A stretch of DNA of 64,000 nucleotides, taken from the NCBI GenBank assembly GCA_025362235.1, contig JANYGZ010000016.1, forward strand, positions 1-64,000, in the 5' to 3' direction. Under the pieces are notes generated by a model. The model worked only from the letters and a program-made list of their open reading frames with translations. It was not told the DNA's origin and did not search any database. Made by a program: the position numbers and the translations under genes. Shown here one piece after another: positions 16,647-25,397 of the stretch (position 1 is its first letter; the number at the start of each line of letters is the position of its first letter). The stretch comes from Ferruginibacter sp. Its GTDB lineage: Bacteria > Bacteroidota > Bacteroidia > Chitinophagales > Chitinophagaceae.

Positions 16647-18070
16647 ACAGCAGTCATTATTTTTTTTATTGGTTCAATTAATGTGTCGATATCTCCTGCA
16701 CCCGCAGATATAATTACCGTTCCCTCAAAACCTTCTTCTACATGTGCATCTTTTTCCTGCCGTAGGTGCCTTAACAAGTTATCTTTGCTCAGCACCATTT
16801 TATATTCATTGCTCATCCGTTCTGTTATCATTTCGCTGCTCACACCTTCCATTGGCAATTCTCTTGCGGGATAAATTGGCAACAATATAATTTCATCCGC
16901 CATGTCCAGCACTTCTGCAAAGCCATCTGCCAAATCTCTTGTTCTGCTGTACAGGTGCGGTTGAAATATCACTACAATTTTTTTATTGCCGAACAATTTT
17001 TTTGCCCCTGTAATCAATGCCCTTAACTCTTCCGGATGGTGGGCATAGTCATCTATATATACCAGCTTATCTGTTTTTACAACATATTCAAACCTTCTTT
17101 TTACACCTTTAAAACTGGCAACAGCTTTTACAATTTTATCATCCTCAATTTTTAAATGATGGGCCATTGTTATTGCTGCCAATACATTTTCAATATTGTA
17201 CAGGCCGCCCATATTTAACACTACATTTTTTAAGCTCCAATCTTTACTCACCACATCGAAGCAGTAACTTCCATTGTTCATTTGAATATTTGATGCATAC
17301 ACATCTGCCTTTTTATCATCCAGGTGATAGGTAAAATGCCTGTCGCCTTTTAAATCATCATTTCTTTTTAAACCAAATTTGCTAAACAATAAACCACCTT
17401 GCTTTATCTTGGCGGAAAAATCAATAAATGCCTGTTCCATATTTTCTGCTGTGCCATAAATATCCAAATGATCTGGATCCATGCTACTAATGATGGCAAT
17501 ATCAGGGCTTAGTTTTAAAAAACTCCTGTCATATTCATCAGCTTCTACCACACAAACATTTTTATCGCTGCTCCAAAAATTACTGTCGTAGTTTACAGCT
17601 ATGCCTCCCAAAAAAGCATTGCAACCAAATTGGCTGTGGGTAAGAATATGCGCTACCATTGTACTGGTAGTTGTTTTACCGTGAGTGCCTGCAATACAGA
17701 TATTAAAAGAACTGTCGGTGATGACCTGTAATACATCGCTTCTTTTTACTACCGGGTAATTATTTTGTTGAAAATAATTGAGCTCTTTATGATCTTTTGG
17801 AACTGCTGGTGTGTATACTACTAATGGAACCGTTTTATCAATCAGTTCAACATTGTCTTCAAAATGAATTGTTATTCCTTCAGCCGCTAATTGTTTTGTT
17901 AATGGTGTAGGTGTTTTATCATAACCACTTACTTTAACACCAATACTATTAAAATACCTTGCCAATGCGCTCATACCAATGCCGCCAATACCGAGAAAAT
18001 AAATACCGGCTGCACCATTATCAGCAGGGTTTATTTTTAATGATTTTAATATGTTTTTATAATTGTTCAT
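16634..18070 (-). CDS. murC: UDP-N-acetylmuramate--L-alanine ligase MurC
   Basis: MurC adds L-Ala to UDP-MurNAc, the first amino acid of the peptidoglycan stem peptide, with ATP. The 478-residue product shows the N-terminal Rossmann motif FLGIGGIGMSALA, the ATP-binding loop GTHGKTTTSTM (near 130), the central EADEYDRSF and DPDHLDIY strings, and the C-terminal DDYAHHPEE of Mur ligases. It lies between murG and ftsQ, with about 40 bp to murG. The last few residues are contributed by a palindromic repeat. Confidence 0.97.
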   Translation of the reverse strand: MNNYKNILKSLKINPADNGAAGIYFLGIGGIGMSALARYFNSIGVKVSGYDKTPTPLTKQLAAEGITIHFEDNVELIDKTVPLVVYTPAVPKDHKELNYFQQNNYPVVKRSDVLQVITDSSFNICIAGTHGKTTTSTMVAHILTHSQFGCNAFLGGIAVNYDSNFWSSDKNVCVVEADEYDRSFLKLSPDIAIISSMDPDHLDIYGTAENMEQAFIDFSAKIKQGGLLFSKFGLKRNDDLKGDRHFTYHLDDKKADVYASNIQMNNGSYCFDVVSKDWSLKNVVLNMGGLYNIENVLAAITMAHHLKIEDDKIVKAVASFKGVKRRFEYVVKTDKLVYIDDYAHHPEELRALITGAKKLFGNKKIVVIFQPHLYSRTRDLADGFAEVLDMADEIILLPIYPARELPMEGVSSEMITERMSNEYKMVLSKDNLLRHLRQEKDAHVEEGFEGTVIISAGAGDIDTLIEPIKKIMTAVPIP

Positions 18071-18110
18071 TAATTGTTTATCCTTTGTAGGAATACGCCG
18101 CGGCGTGTTC

Positions 18111-19256
18111 CTACGTAATTGAATTCAATATATTTTTCGCAATTATTTCGTCTGCATTGGTAATTGCCAACACGCCGATATTTTTTTTTAATTCTTGCTT
18201 TTTTTCTTCATTATTTGATAAGGCAATAATGGCCGGTATCAATTGATGCAACGCTTCGCTGTCTTTAATCATGATTGCTGCGTTTTTATTTACCAAATTA
18301 TTTGCATTTGCGGTTTGATGGTCTTCGGCCGCAAATGGATAAGGAACCAATATTGCTGCTTTTTTTTGTACACATAATTCCGTAATCGCCATTGCCCCGC
18401 TTCTGCTAACCACCAGGTCTGCAGCAGCATAAGCATACTCCATCTGCATAATAAAATCGTTCACCCAAATATTGCTTTTTTCAGCCGCCATTTCTTTTGC
18501 CTTTGCAATAAAGGGCTTGCCGGTTTGCCAGATCAGCTGCAGGTTATTTTTTGCAAATTCATCTACATTAGCTGCCAATGCCTCGTTAATACTTTTTGCA
18601 CCAAGACTGCCACCGATTGACACAATTGTTTTTTTTGCCGGATCAAGATTAAAAAACCTGATAGCATCTTCCCTTGTAATAGCGGTGTTTGAAATACTTT
18701 CCCGAACAGGGTTTCCGGTAATCAACACTTTATCTGCCGGAAAAAATTTTGTCATTCCATCACTGGCTACAAAAATACGGGTAGCCTTTTTTGCCAACAG
18801 TATATTGCTTTTTCCCGCAAAGGAATTGCTTTCGTGAATGAATGTTTTTATCTTCTTTGACTGTGCATACCTTAGCACTGGATAACTGGAATAACCACCT
18901 ACACCTATTGCTGCTACGGGCTTAAATAATTTAAATATTTGCCTTACCTGTAATAAACTTTTTACCATTTTATAAGGCAATGAAATATTTTTTATCAAAG
19001 AACTTCTGTTGAAACCAGCTATGTCAAGCCCTTCAATTTTATACCCTGCCAACGGCACTTTTTCCATTTCCATTTTTCCTTTGGCACCTACAAATAAAAT
19101 CTCTGTGGCGGGTTCTATTTTTTTTATTGCATTGGCTATTGCTATTGCCGGAAAAATATGCCCACCAGTTCCTCCACCGGCGATGATGATATGAAAAGCC
19201 CCGCTGCCCCCCGGAGGGGGGTTCTTTGAAGAGTCTTTGTTTTGATCATCGCTCAT
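18111..19256 (-). CDS. murG: UDP-GlcNAc transferase MurG
   Basis: MurG transfers GlcNAc to lipid I to make lipid II on the inner face of the membrane. The GT28 fold is visible: IAGGGTGGHIFPAIAIA (about 25-42) is the N-terminal glycine loop, and VSIGGSLGAKSINE is the second. VVSRSGAMAITEL near residue 280 is the UDP-GlcNAc binding region. The N-terminal 22 residues (SKNPPPGGSG) are extra and are encoded by a G/C palindrome (19205-19222). ATG 19256 is the only start that includes them; GTG/ATG starts closer to the fold are not evident. Same strand and order as the rest of the cluster. Confidence 0.96.
   Translation of the reverse strand: MSDDQNKDSSKNPPPGGSGAFHIIIAGGGTGGHIFPAIAIANAIKKIEPATEILFVGAKGKMEMEKVPLAGYKIEGLDIAGFNRSSLIKNISLPYKMVKSLLQVRQIFKLFKPVAAIGVGGYSSYPVLRYAQSKKIKTFIHESNSFAGKSNILLAKKATRIFVASDGMTKFFPADKVLITGNPVRESISNTAITREDAIRFFNLDPAKKTIVSIGGSLGAKSINEALAANVDEFAKNNLQLIWQTGKPFIAKAKEMAAEKSNIWVNDFIMQMEYAYAAADLVVSRSGAMAITELCVQKKAAILVPYPFAAEDHQTANANNLVNKNAAIMIKDSEALHQLIPAIIALSNNEEKKQELKKNIGVLAITNADEIIAKNILNSIT
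19205..19222. repeat. palindromic repeat inside the murG coding region
   Basis: TGCCCCCCGGAGGGGGGTT is a perfect CCCCCC/GGGGGG palindrome with a GGA centre. It is translated as NPPPGGSG in the N-terminal extension of MurG. Confidence 0.5.
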
Positions 19257-19377
19257 TTATGTGTTGGCTTGGTTTGTTGTTTTTTACTTTTTATTTATCT
19301 GCTACTCATTGCTGTTTTTTGTACAAGTGAGTGACACAACGATGTTTAATTATTAACTAAAAGCAAGTAATACAATC

Positions 19378-20670
19378 CTACTCTTCTTCCTTTTGGGAAG
19401 ATGCCGTAGTTTTTACTTCCGCCGCCAATACTGTTTGCCCTTCCAACTGCTCCACATTTCTTGCTACGCTTAAGATAATACCAATAGACAGACAGGTAAA
19501 AAGAAAACTGCTTCCACCCATACTTATCAATGGTAATGTTACACCTGTATTTGGAAACACATTTACATTTACACCCATGTTGGCTATTGCCTGTATTACC
19601 AGTGTAAAACTTAATGCCAACGCTAAAAATGCACCAAACGCAAAAGGACATTTTCTATACAACCTGATACACCGGTACAAAAAAAGCAGGTATATAAAAA
19701 CAATAAAAGCGCCACCTATTAATCCATACTCTTCTAAAATAATGGCGAAAATAAAATCGCTGTACGAGTGTGGTAAAAAATTACGGGCACTGCTGTTACC
19801 CGGGCCCACACCAACCCAGCCACCGCTGGCAATGGCAATTTTTGCCTGGTTGATCTGGTATAGTTTTTCATTGTCATCTTCTTTGCTGCTGTACATAAAT
19901 GTCTGAATCCTTCCTATCCATGTTGGTACACGGCCCGTAGCAAAAATGGCTGGCAGATCTTTTGTTTTGTGTGCTGTTTTGTCGTAATATTTTATAGCGA
20001 TAGTTAATAAAAAAACAACCGGTATCATGGCAATACCAATTGTTAGTAAAATATGTTTGGTACTTATGCGGCCAATAAACATTAACAATAAACTGGTAAC
20101 ACCCACCAGTATGGCAGTTGATAAATTAGCAGGAGCAATCAATAAACAAATAATGGCTACAGGTATAATGATGGGTAAAAATCCTTTTTTAAAATCTTTA
20201 ATAACATTTTGTTTGCGGCTTAACTGGCGGCTCATGTACATAAACAACGCCAGCTTAGCCAGGTCGGATGTTTGAAAGGTCATATTAATAACCGGCAATT
20301 TTATCCAACGGCTTCCTTCATTTAACCTGGTGCCAAAAAAATAAGTGTATATCAATAAAGGAATGGCAATCATAAATAAGATGAGCGCTATTCTTGAATA
20401 GATGGTATAGTTTACCCTGTGTGCGAAGTAGATGATGATGACGCCTAAAATGATAAAAGCAAACTGCTTAAATAAAAAACTTTCTGTACTCTTACTGTAC
20501 TTATATGCCAGTGACCCTGTACTGCTGTAAACAACCAGTAAACTTACTAAAGTAAGAATAATCACAATGGCCCATATAACACGATCGCCCTTGGTTTTGC
20601 TAACCAGGTTATCGCCCATATTACTGATATTGGGTGTGAAAAATTCTTTTATGTTGATACCGTCTGCCAT
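19378..20670 (-). CDS. ftsW: peptidoglycan glycosyltransferase FtsW
   Basis: FtsW is the SEDS-family polymerase that works with FtsI in septal wall synthesis. The 430-residue product is a multi-pass membrane protein with about ten helices. It shows the SEDS strings AHRVNYTIYSR, PVINMTFQTSDLAKL (the catalytic loop with the conserved Asp) and SGGWVGVGPGNSSARNFLPHSYSDFIFA, and the C-terminal GVTLPLISMGGSS. A short charged tail follows. It is between murD and murG as expected. Confidence 0.96.
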   Translation of the reverse strand: MADGINIKEFFTPNISNMGDNLVSKTKGDRVIWAIVIILTLVSLLVVYSSTGSLAYKYSKSTESFLFKQFAFIILGVIIIYFAHRVNYTIYSRIALILFMIAIPLLIYTYFFGTRLNEGSRWIKLPVINMTFQTSDLAKLALFMYMSRQLSRKQNVIKDFKKGFLPIIIPVAIICLLIAPANLSTAILVGVTSLLLMFIGRISTKHILLTIGIAMIPVVFLLTIAIKYYDKTAHKTKDLPAIFATGRVPTWIGRIQTFMYSSKEDDNEKLYQINQAKIAIASGGWVGVGPGNSSARNFLPHSYSDFIFAIILEEYGLIGGAFIVFIYLLFLYRCIRLYRKCPFAFGAFLALALSFTLVIQAIANMGVNVNVFPNTGVTLPLISMGGSSFLFTCLSIGIILSVARNVEQLEGQTVLAAEVKTTASSQKEEE

Positions 20671-20757
20671 TGTTTAATTCCTTTTGAAAGGAATATTATT
20701 TGTATATTTTATTACTTCAATTAATTTTCTGATCAAACATTTATTCTTAGCCGGCTA

Positions 20758-22149
20758 TTACAAATTCTTTACCGCCTGTTTAAACTGTTTGCCCCTGTCT
20801 TCATAATTTTTAAAAAGGTCAAAGCTGGCACATGCGGGGCTCAGCAATACTACATCGCCTTTGTTGGCAAAATGAAAAGCCGCCTGCACAGCTTCTTCAG
20901 CCGAGGAAGTATTAACTATCAGCGAAACAATACTGCCAAATGCTTCATGTATCTTTCTATTATCGGTACCCATACATACAATGGCTTTTACTTTTTCGGT
21001 TACCATTTCTGTAAGGGTACTGTAGTCGTTGCCTTTATCTACGCCGCCTAAAATTAATATGGTTGGTTTTTCCATACTCTCCAACGCAAACCAGGTACTG
21101 TTTACATTGGTAGCTTTGCTGTCATTAATAAACTCCACGCCTTTAATGGTAACCACCGGTTCCATCCTGTGTTCCAGGCTTTCGAAAGTTTGCAGTGCTT
21201 CCCTTATTTTTTCTTTTCTAATATCTACTGCCGATGCGGCAAGACTTGCAGCCATACTATTATATTGATTGTGTTTACCCTTTATCTTAAAGTCGTCGAT
21301 GCTCATCTGCATCTCTTCACTTTTCCATTTCAGGTGCATTTTTGCATTAGCGATATATGCTCCCTGCGGCAGTTCTTTACTCATGGTGATGGGGTATAAG
21401 GTTGATTTAATGGTGTACCTGTTAATATTTTTCATTGTTGTTTCATCATCAAGGCAATAAATAAATACATCGCCTTTCTGCTGATTTTCTATAATCCTAA
21501 ACTTGCTGTTGATGTAGTTTTGCACTTTATAATCGTACCTGTCTAAATGATCTTCGGTAATATTTGTCAATACTGCTACATCCGGCCTGAACGTTTTAAT
21601 ATCATCTAACTGAAAAGAACTTATTTCTGCTACATATAAAGGCTTTGGTTCTTCTGCCACCTGCCTTGCAAAAGAGTAACCAATATTGCCCACCATTGCA
21701 CAATCAAGTCCGCCTAAATGGCACATGTGATAAATTAAGGCAGTGGTAGTAGTTTTTCCATTACTCCCTGTAATAGCTATTATTTTACTGTTGCCTTTAT
21801 ACCTGTACGCAAATTCTATCTCACTAATAACCGAAATACCCTTTGCTCTTATTTTTTTTACCAGTTCGTTTTTTTCGCCGATGCCGGGGCTTTTAATAAC
21901 CTCATCTGCCAAAAGAATTTTGCTCTCTGTGTGTTGCGCTTCTTCAAAATCAATTTTGTTTATTTGCAACACTGATTTATATACTTCTTTAATTGGTCCT
22001 CCGTCACTTACAAATACATCATACCCCTGCTGCTTTGCCAATAACGCTGCACCAATACCACTTTCGCCTGCGCCAAGTATTACCAGTTTTGATGGTTTTA
22101 TCGTGGCAACAGGATGATGCAAAGTGTTTATGTCTTCAGTTGTACTCAT
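20758..22149 (-). CDS. murD: UDP-N-acetylmuramoyl-L-alanine--D-glutamate ligase MurD
   Basis: MurD adds D-Glu to the UDP-MurNAc-L-Ala precursor. The N-terminal VILGAGESGIGAALLA is the Rossmann loop, AITGSNGKTTTTALIYH (near 128) the ATP loop, LTNITEDHLDRYDY the central motif, and FINDSKATNVNSTWFALE a characteristic Mur ligase C-domain string, followed by LILGGVDKG. It is 463 residues, close to the usual length. The gene is followed directly by ftsW and preceded by a 417-bp gap to mraY. Confidence 0.97.
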   Translation of the reverse strand: MSTTEDINTLHHPVATIKPSKLVILGAGESGIGAALLAKQQGYDVFVSDGGPIKEVYKSVLQINKIDFEEAQHTESKILLADEVIKSPGIGEKNELVKKIRAKGISVISEIEFAYRYKGNSKIIAITGSNGKTTTTALIYHMCHLGGLDCAMVGNIGYSFARQVAEEPKPLYVAEISSFQLDDIKTFRPDVAVLTNITEDHLDRYDYKVQNYINSKFRIIENQQKGDVFIYCLDDETTMKNINRYTIKSTLYPITMSKELPQGAYIANAKMHLKWKSEEMQMSIDDFKIKGKHNQYNSMAASLAASAVDIRKEKIREALQTFESLEHRMEPVVTIKGVEFINDSKATNVNSTWFALESMEKPTILILGGVDKGNDYSTLTEMVTEKVKAIVCMGTDNRKIHEAFGSIVSLIVNTSSAEEAVQAAFHFANKGDVVLLSPACASFDLFKNYEDRGKQFKQAVKNL

Positions 22150-22566
22150 TTAACGATCACGTAACTACCCATTATTTTGTTAACAGGTTTTTAATAAATA
22201 ATTTTTTACTGAGCAGCATTTAAACATGGCAATTAATTTCTAATTCCTTTTGTTATAAATAATTCTTCATCAGTAACATCAAATCCGGCAATCGCTTTAC
22301 AAGATTTAAAAATGGCTTTTCAACAGTATAGAATTTAACGGGTCCGTTTTCAATTCACTTTATAGCACGAGCATAAAGATTGGTTCTTCAACAGCATCAA
22401 ATTGACTATCCTTCTGCTATTTCAGCTTACAGTTTAATTTTAAAAATGGTTTTTCAACAGTATAGAACTTAGTGGGCCAATGGTTTCACTAATTTTCATA
22501 ATTCAGGACATGTATATATAATCGAAAACCATTGATTGAATTTTACTTCAACCTGGGTTTAAATTT
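22150..22566. repeat. gene-free gap with a 30-40 bp direct repeat
   Basis: There is no gene on either strand here. A block starting TTAAAAATGGCTTTTCAACA at 22306 and continuing to about 22345 recurs at 22440-22478 with only two mismatches over the first 30 bases. A third TTCTTCAACAGCAT lies near 22385. The offset of the two long copies is 134 bp. This is the only long gap inside the otherwise tight dcw cluster. Confidence 0.6.
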
Positions 22567-23883
22567 TTACCTCATTTTTAATGTTCCTATTGCCACTACT
22601 ACACTTAATATTGTTATGATCCAAAACCGTACTGCTATCTTACTCTCATGATATCCCAATTTTTGATAATGATGATGCAGGGGGCTCATTAAAAAAACCC
22701 GCCGTCCTTCACCATATTTTCGCCTGGTATATTTAAACCAGGTTACCTGTATTACGACACTTAAATTTTCTACCAAAAACACAAAACAAAAGAAGGGTAT
22801 CAATAATTCTTTACGAACAATAATTGCTAACGCTGCGATAATTCCGCCTAATGCAAGGCTTCCTGTATCGCCCATAAAAACCTGTGCCGGGTAACTGTTG
22901 TACCATAAAAATCCAATACAAGCCCCCACAAAGGCAGCAATAAAAATAGATAATTCACCCAGGTTTGGTATGTACATTATATTGAGGTATTCTGCCAGTT
23001 TTATATTGCCGCTTACATAGGCAAATATGCCCAGGCAAATACCAATCACTGCACTAACACCTGTTGCCAATCCATCCAACCCATCGGTTATATTGGCACC
23101 ATTACTAACTGCTGTTACAATAAATATTACTATAATGATGTACAGTATGTAGGTATAAGACTGCCAGCTTGCCGGTAATAATTTTGCATAGTTAAACTCA
23201 TGCGTTTTTACAAATGGAATAGTTGTAATGGGCGATTTTACTTTTACAAAAAGATGTTCTTTATTATCGATGGTTACGATGTTAAAAGAATCACTTATTA
23301 ATCTTTGGCCCGATGTAAGCAATGAATCTTTTACAAATTTTATATCTGGGTTATACACTTCTCTTTGCACTACTACACTTTGATTAAAATATAAGGTGGT
23401 CCCCACAATGATACCCAACATTACCTGCCCAAAAATTTTGAACCTTCCCGCAAGTCCATCGCTATCTCCTTTTTTATAATTAGCGCCTTTAGCCTGCGCC
23501 AGCCGCTTTGATCTTATTTTCAGGTAATCATCTATAAAACCAATTGTTCCTAACCAAAGCGTACACAAAATCATTAACCGCACGTAGACTTTATCAAGGT
23601 TAGCCAATAATAAAGTTGGTATCAGTATACCAAGTATGATGATAATTCCGCCCATTGTTGGTGTACCCTTTTTTTGCTGTTCACCAGCAAGCCCCAGATC
23701 ACGAACAGTTTCGCCCAATTGTCTTTTCTGTAAATTCCTTATCAGCTTTTTGCCATATACAGTAGTAATAACAAGGCTTAATATAACAGCAGCCAATACA
23801 CGAAATGTAATGAAGTCGAACAAACCGCTACCAGGAAATTTTATCCCTTCTTTTGTTAACCACCGAAATAAGTGATACAGCAT
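22567..23883 (-). CDS. mraY: phospho-MurNAc-pentapeptide transferase MraY
   Basis: MraY makes lipid I by moving phospho-MurNAc-pentapeptide to undecaprenyl phosphate in the inner membrane. The multi-pass protein shows GTPTMGG, the Asp-rich [29 protein letters not shown] and [13 protein letters not shown], all signature motifs. At 438 residues it is longer than E. coli MraY (360); the extra part is a loop of about 80 residues (roughly 165-245) between membrane helices, which I understand to be usual in Bacteroidota. It follows murE by about 50 bp. Confidence 0.97.
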   Translation of the reverse strand: MLYHLFRWLTKEGIKFPGSGLFDFITFRVLAAVILSLVITTVYGKKLIRNLQKRQLGETVRDLGLAGEQQKKGTPTMGGIIIILGILIPTLLLANLDKVYVRLMILCTLWLGTIGFIDDYLKIRSKRLAQAKGANYKKGDSDGLAGRFKIFGQVMLGIIVGTTLYFNQSVVVQREVYNPDIKFVKDSLLTSGQRLISDSFNIVTIDNKEHLFVKVKSPITTIPFVKTHEFNYAKLLPASWQSYTYILYIIIVIFIVTAVSNGANITDGLDGLATGVSAVIGICLGIFAYVSGNIKLAEYLNIMYIPNLGELSIFIAAFVGACIGFLWYNSYPAQVFMGDTGSLALGGIIAALAIIVRKELLIPFFCFVFLVENLSVVIQVTWFKYTRRKYGEGRRVFLMSPLHHHYQKLGYHESKIAVRFWIITILSVVVAIGTLKMR

Positions 23884-23936
23884 CTTTGCTATCTTTTATT
23901 TAATTACTTTTTATAATTCGTTGAATGCCTATTGAA

Positions 23937-25397
23937 CTACTTTTCTAATAGTTCAAACAACTCATTCAATATTTTTTTATCATCAAATTCGTACCTGGTA
24001 CCTTTTATCTCCTGGTATTTCTCATGCCCCTTGCCTGCCACTAAAACAATATCTTCTTTTACTGCAAGGCTTACGGCTGTTTTTATGGCTTCTCTTCTAT
24101 CGGCAATGGTGATGTATTTTTTTCTTGCCACAACATTTACCCCGGCTTCCATGTCTTTTAATATTTCCAATGGGTCTTCACTACGTGGATTATCTGAAGT
24201 AAAAATTACCCTGTCGCTATGTTCACATGCTGCAGCTGCCATAATTGGGCGTTTGGTTTTATCCCTGTCGCCACCACAACCGACAACAGTTATTATATGT
24301 TCATTTCCCTGCCGCAATTTTTTTATTGTGGCCAGCACATTTAATAAAGCATCAGGTGTATGAGCATAATCAACAATGCCAATTACACGGTCGTTTTTGC
24401 TAACCATATAATCAAATCTTCCTTCTGCACCATCAAGGCTGCTAAGTACCTGCAACACCATCGTATTTTCATGGCCCAAACAAATAGCAGCGCCATACAC
24501 CGCCAATAAATTATATGCATTAAACTCACCAATAAGTCGAAAGAAAACTTCATTGTCATTCACCATCATATGCAAACCCAGCAGGCTGTTCTCAAGAATT
24601 TTTCCTTTAAAGTCTGCCATGGTTTTCAGGCTATAATAATATTTTTTTGCAGCCGTATTTTGCAACATCACCGTACCTCTTTTATCATCTGCATTACTGA
24701 TGGCAAAAGCTGATGAGGGCAGGCTGTCGAACCACGATTTTTTTACCCTAATGTATTCATCAAAGGTTTTATGATAATCGAGATGATCGTGTGTGATATT
24801 ACTGAACAAGGCTCCGGTAAATTGCAGCCCTGTTATTCTATGCTGGTGGATGGCATGGCTGCTGCATTCCATAAACACATAAGTGCAACCTGCATCTGCC
24901 ATCTGTTTCAATAAAGCGTTTACACTTATAGCATCCGGGGTTGTATGTGTGGATGAAATTATTTGATCACCAATTTGATTTTGTACGGTGCTCATCAATC
25001 CACATTTATATCCTAAACCACTAAATAGTTTCCACAATAAAGTAGCAATAGTTGTTTTGCCATTGGTACCGGTGACACCAATTAATTTAATTTTTAAAGA
25101 GGGCTCATCATAAAAATTATGACTAATATACCCGGCTGCGATGGTGCTGTTTTCTACCTGTACATAAGTAATTCCTTCATGTAAAATTCCTGGTACAATT
25201 TCGCATATAATTGCCTGCGCTCCATTACCGATAGCTGTTTCAATAAACTGGTGCCCGTCTGTAACGCTTCCTTTAATAGCAATAAAGCAACTGCCCTTGC
25301 TCACTTTGCGTGAGTCAATCTGCAAATCCTTTATCTCCATATTGGTATTACCTTTTGTGGAGCGGATACTTACTTTATATAATATATCTTTCAGCAT
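23937..25397 (-). CDS. murE: UDP-MurNAc-tripeptide synthetase MurE (meso-DAP type)
   Basis: MurE adds the third stem-peptide residue. The ATP loop is GVTGTNGKTTIATLL (near 107-121), and HTTPDAISVN and DHLDYHKTFDEY are typical. TSDNPRSEDP carries the DNPR motif that marks meso-diaminopimelate rather than lysine specificity. It is 486 residues. The start ATG shares one base with the ftsI stop (TGATG on the minus strand), which points to translational coupling. The first 19 residues may be extra, since a second Met (MEIKDLQIDSR) fits the family start better. Confidence 0.97.
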   Translation of the reverse strand: MLKDILYKVSIRSTKGNTNMEIKDLQIDSRKVSKGSCFIAIKGSVTDGHQFIETAIGNGAQAIICEIVPGILHEGITYVQVENSTIAAGYISHNFYDEPSLKIKLIGVTGTNGKTTIATLLWKLFSGLGYKCGLMSTVQNQIGDQIISSTHTTPDAISVNALLKQMADAGCTYVFMECSSHAIHQHRITGLQFTGALFSNITHDHLDYHKTFDEYIRVKKSWFDSLPSSAFAISNADDKRGTVMLQNTAAKKYYYSLKTMADFKGKILENSLLGLHMMVNDNEVFFRLIGEFNAYNLLAVYGAAICLGHENTMVLQVLSSLDGAEGRFDYMVSKNDRVIGIVDYAHTPDALLNVLATIKKLRQGNEHIITVVGCGGDRDKTKRPIMAAAACEHSDRVIFTSDNPRSEDPLEILKDMEAGVNVVARKKYITIADRREAIKTAVSLAVKEDIVLVAGKGHEKYQEIKGTRYEFDDKKILNELFELLEK

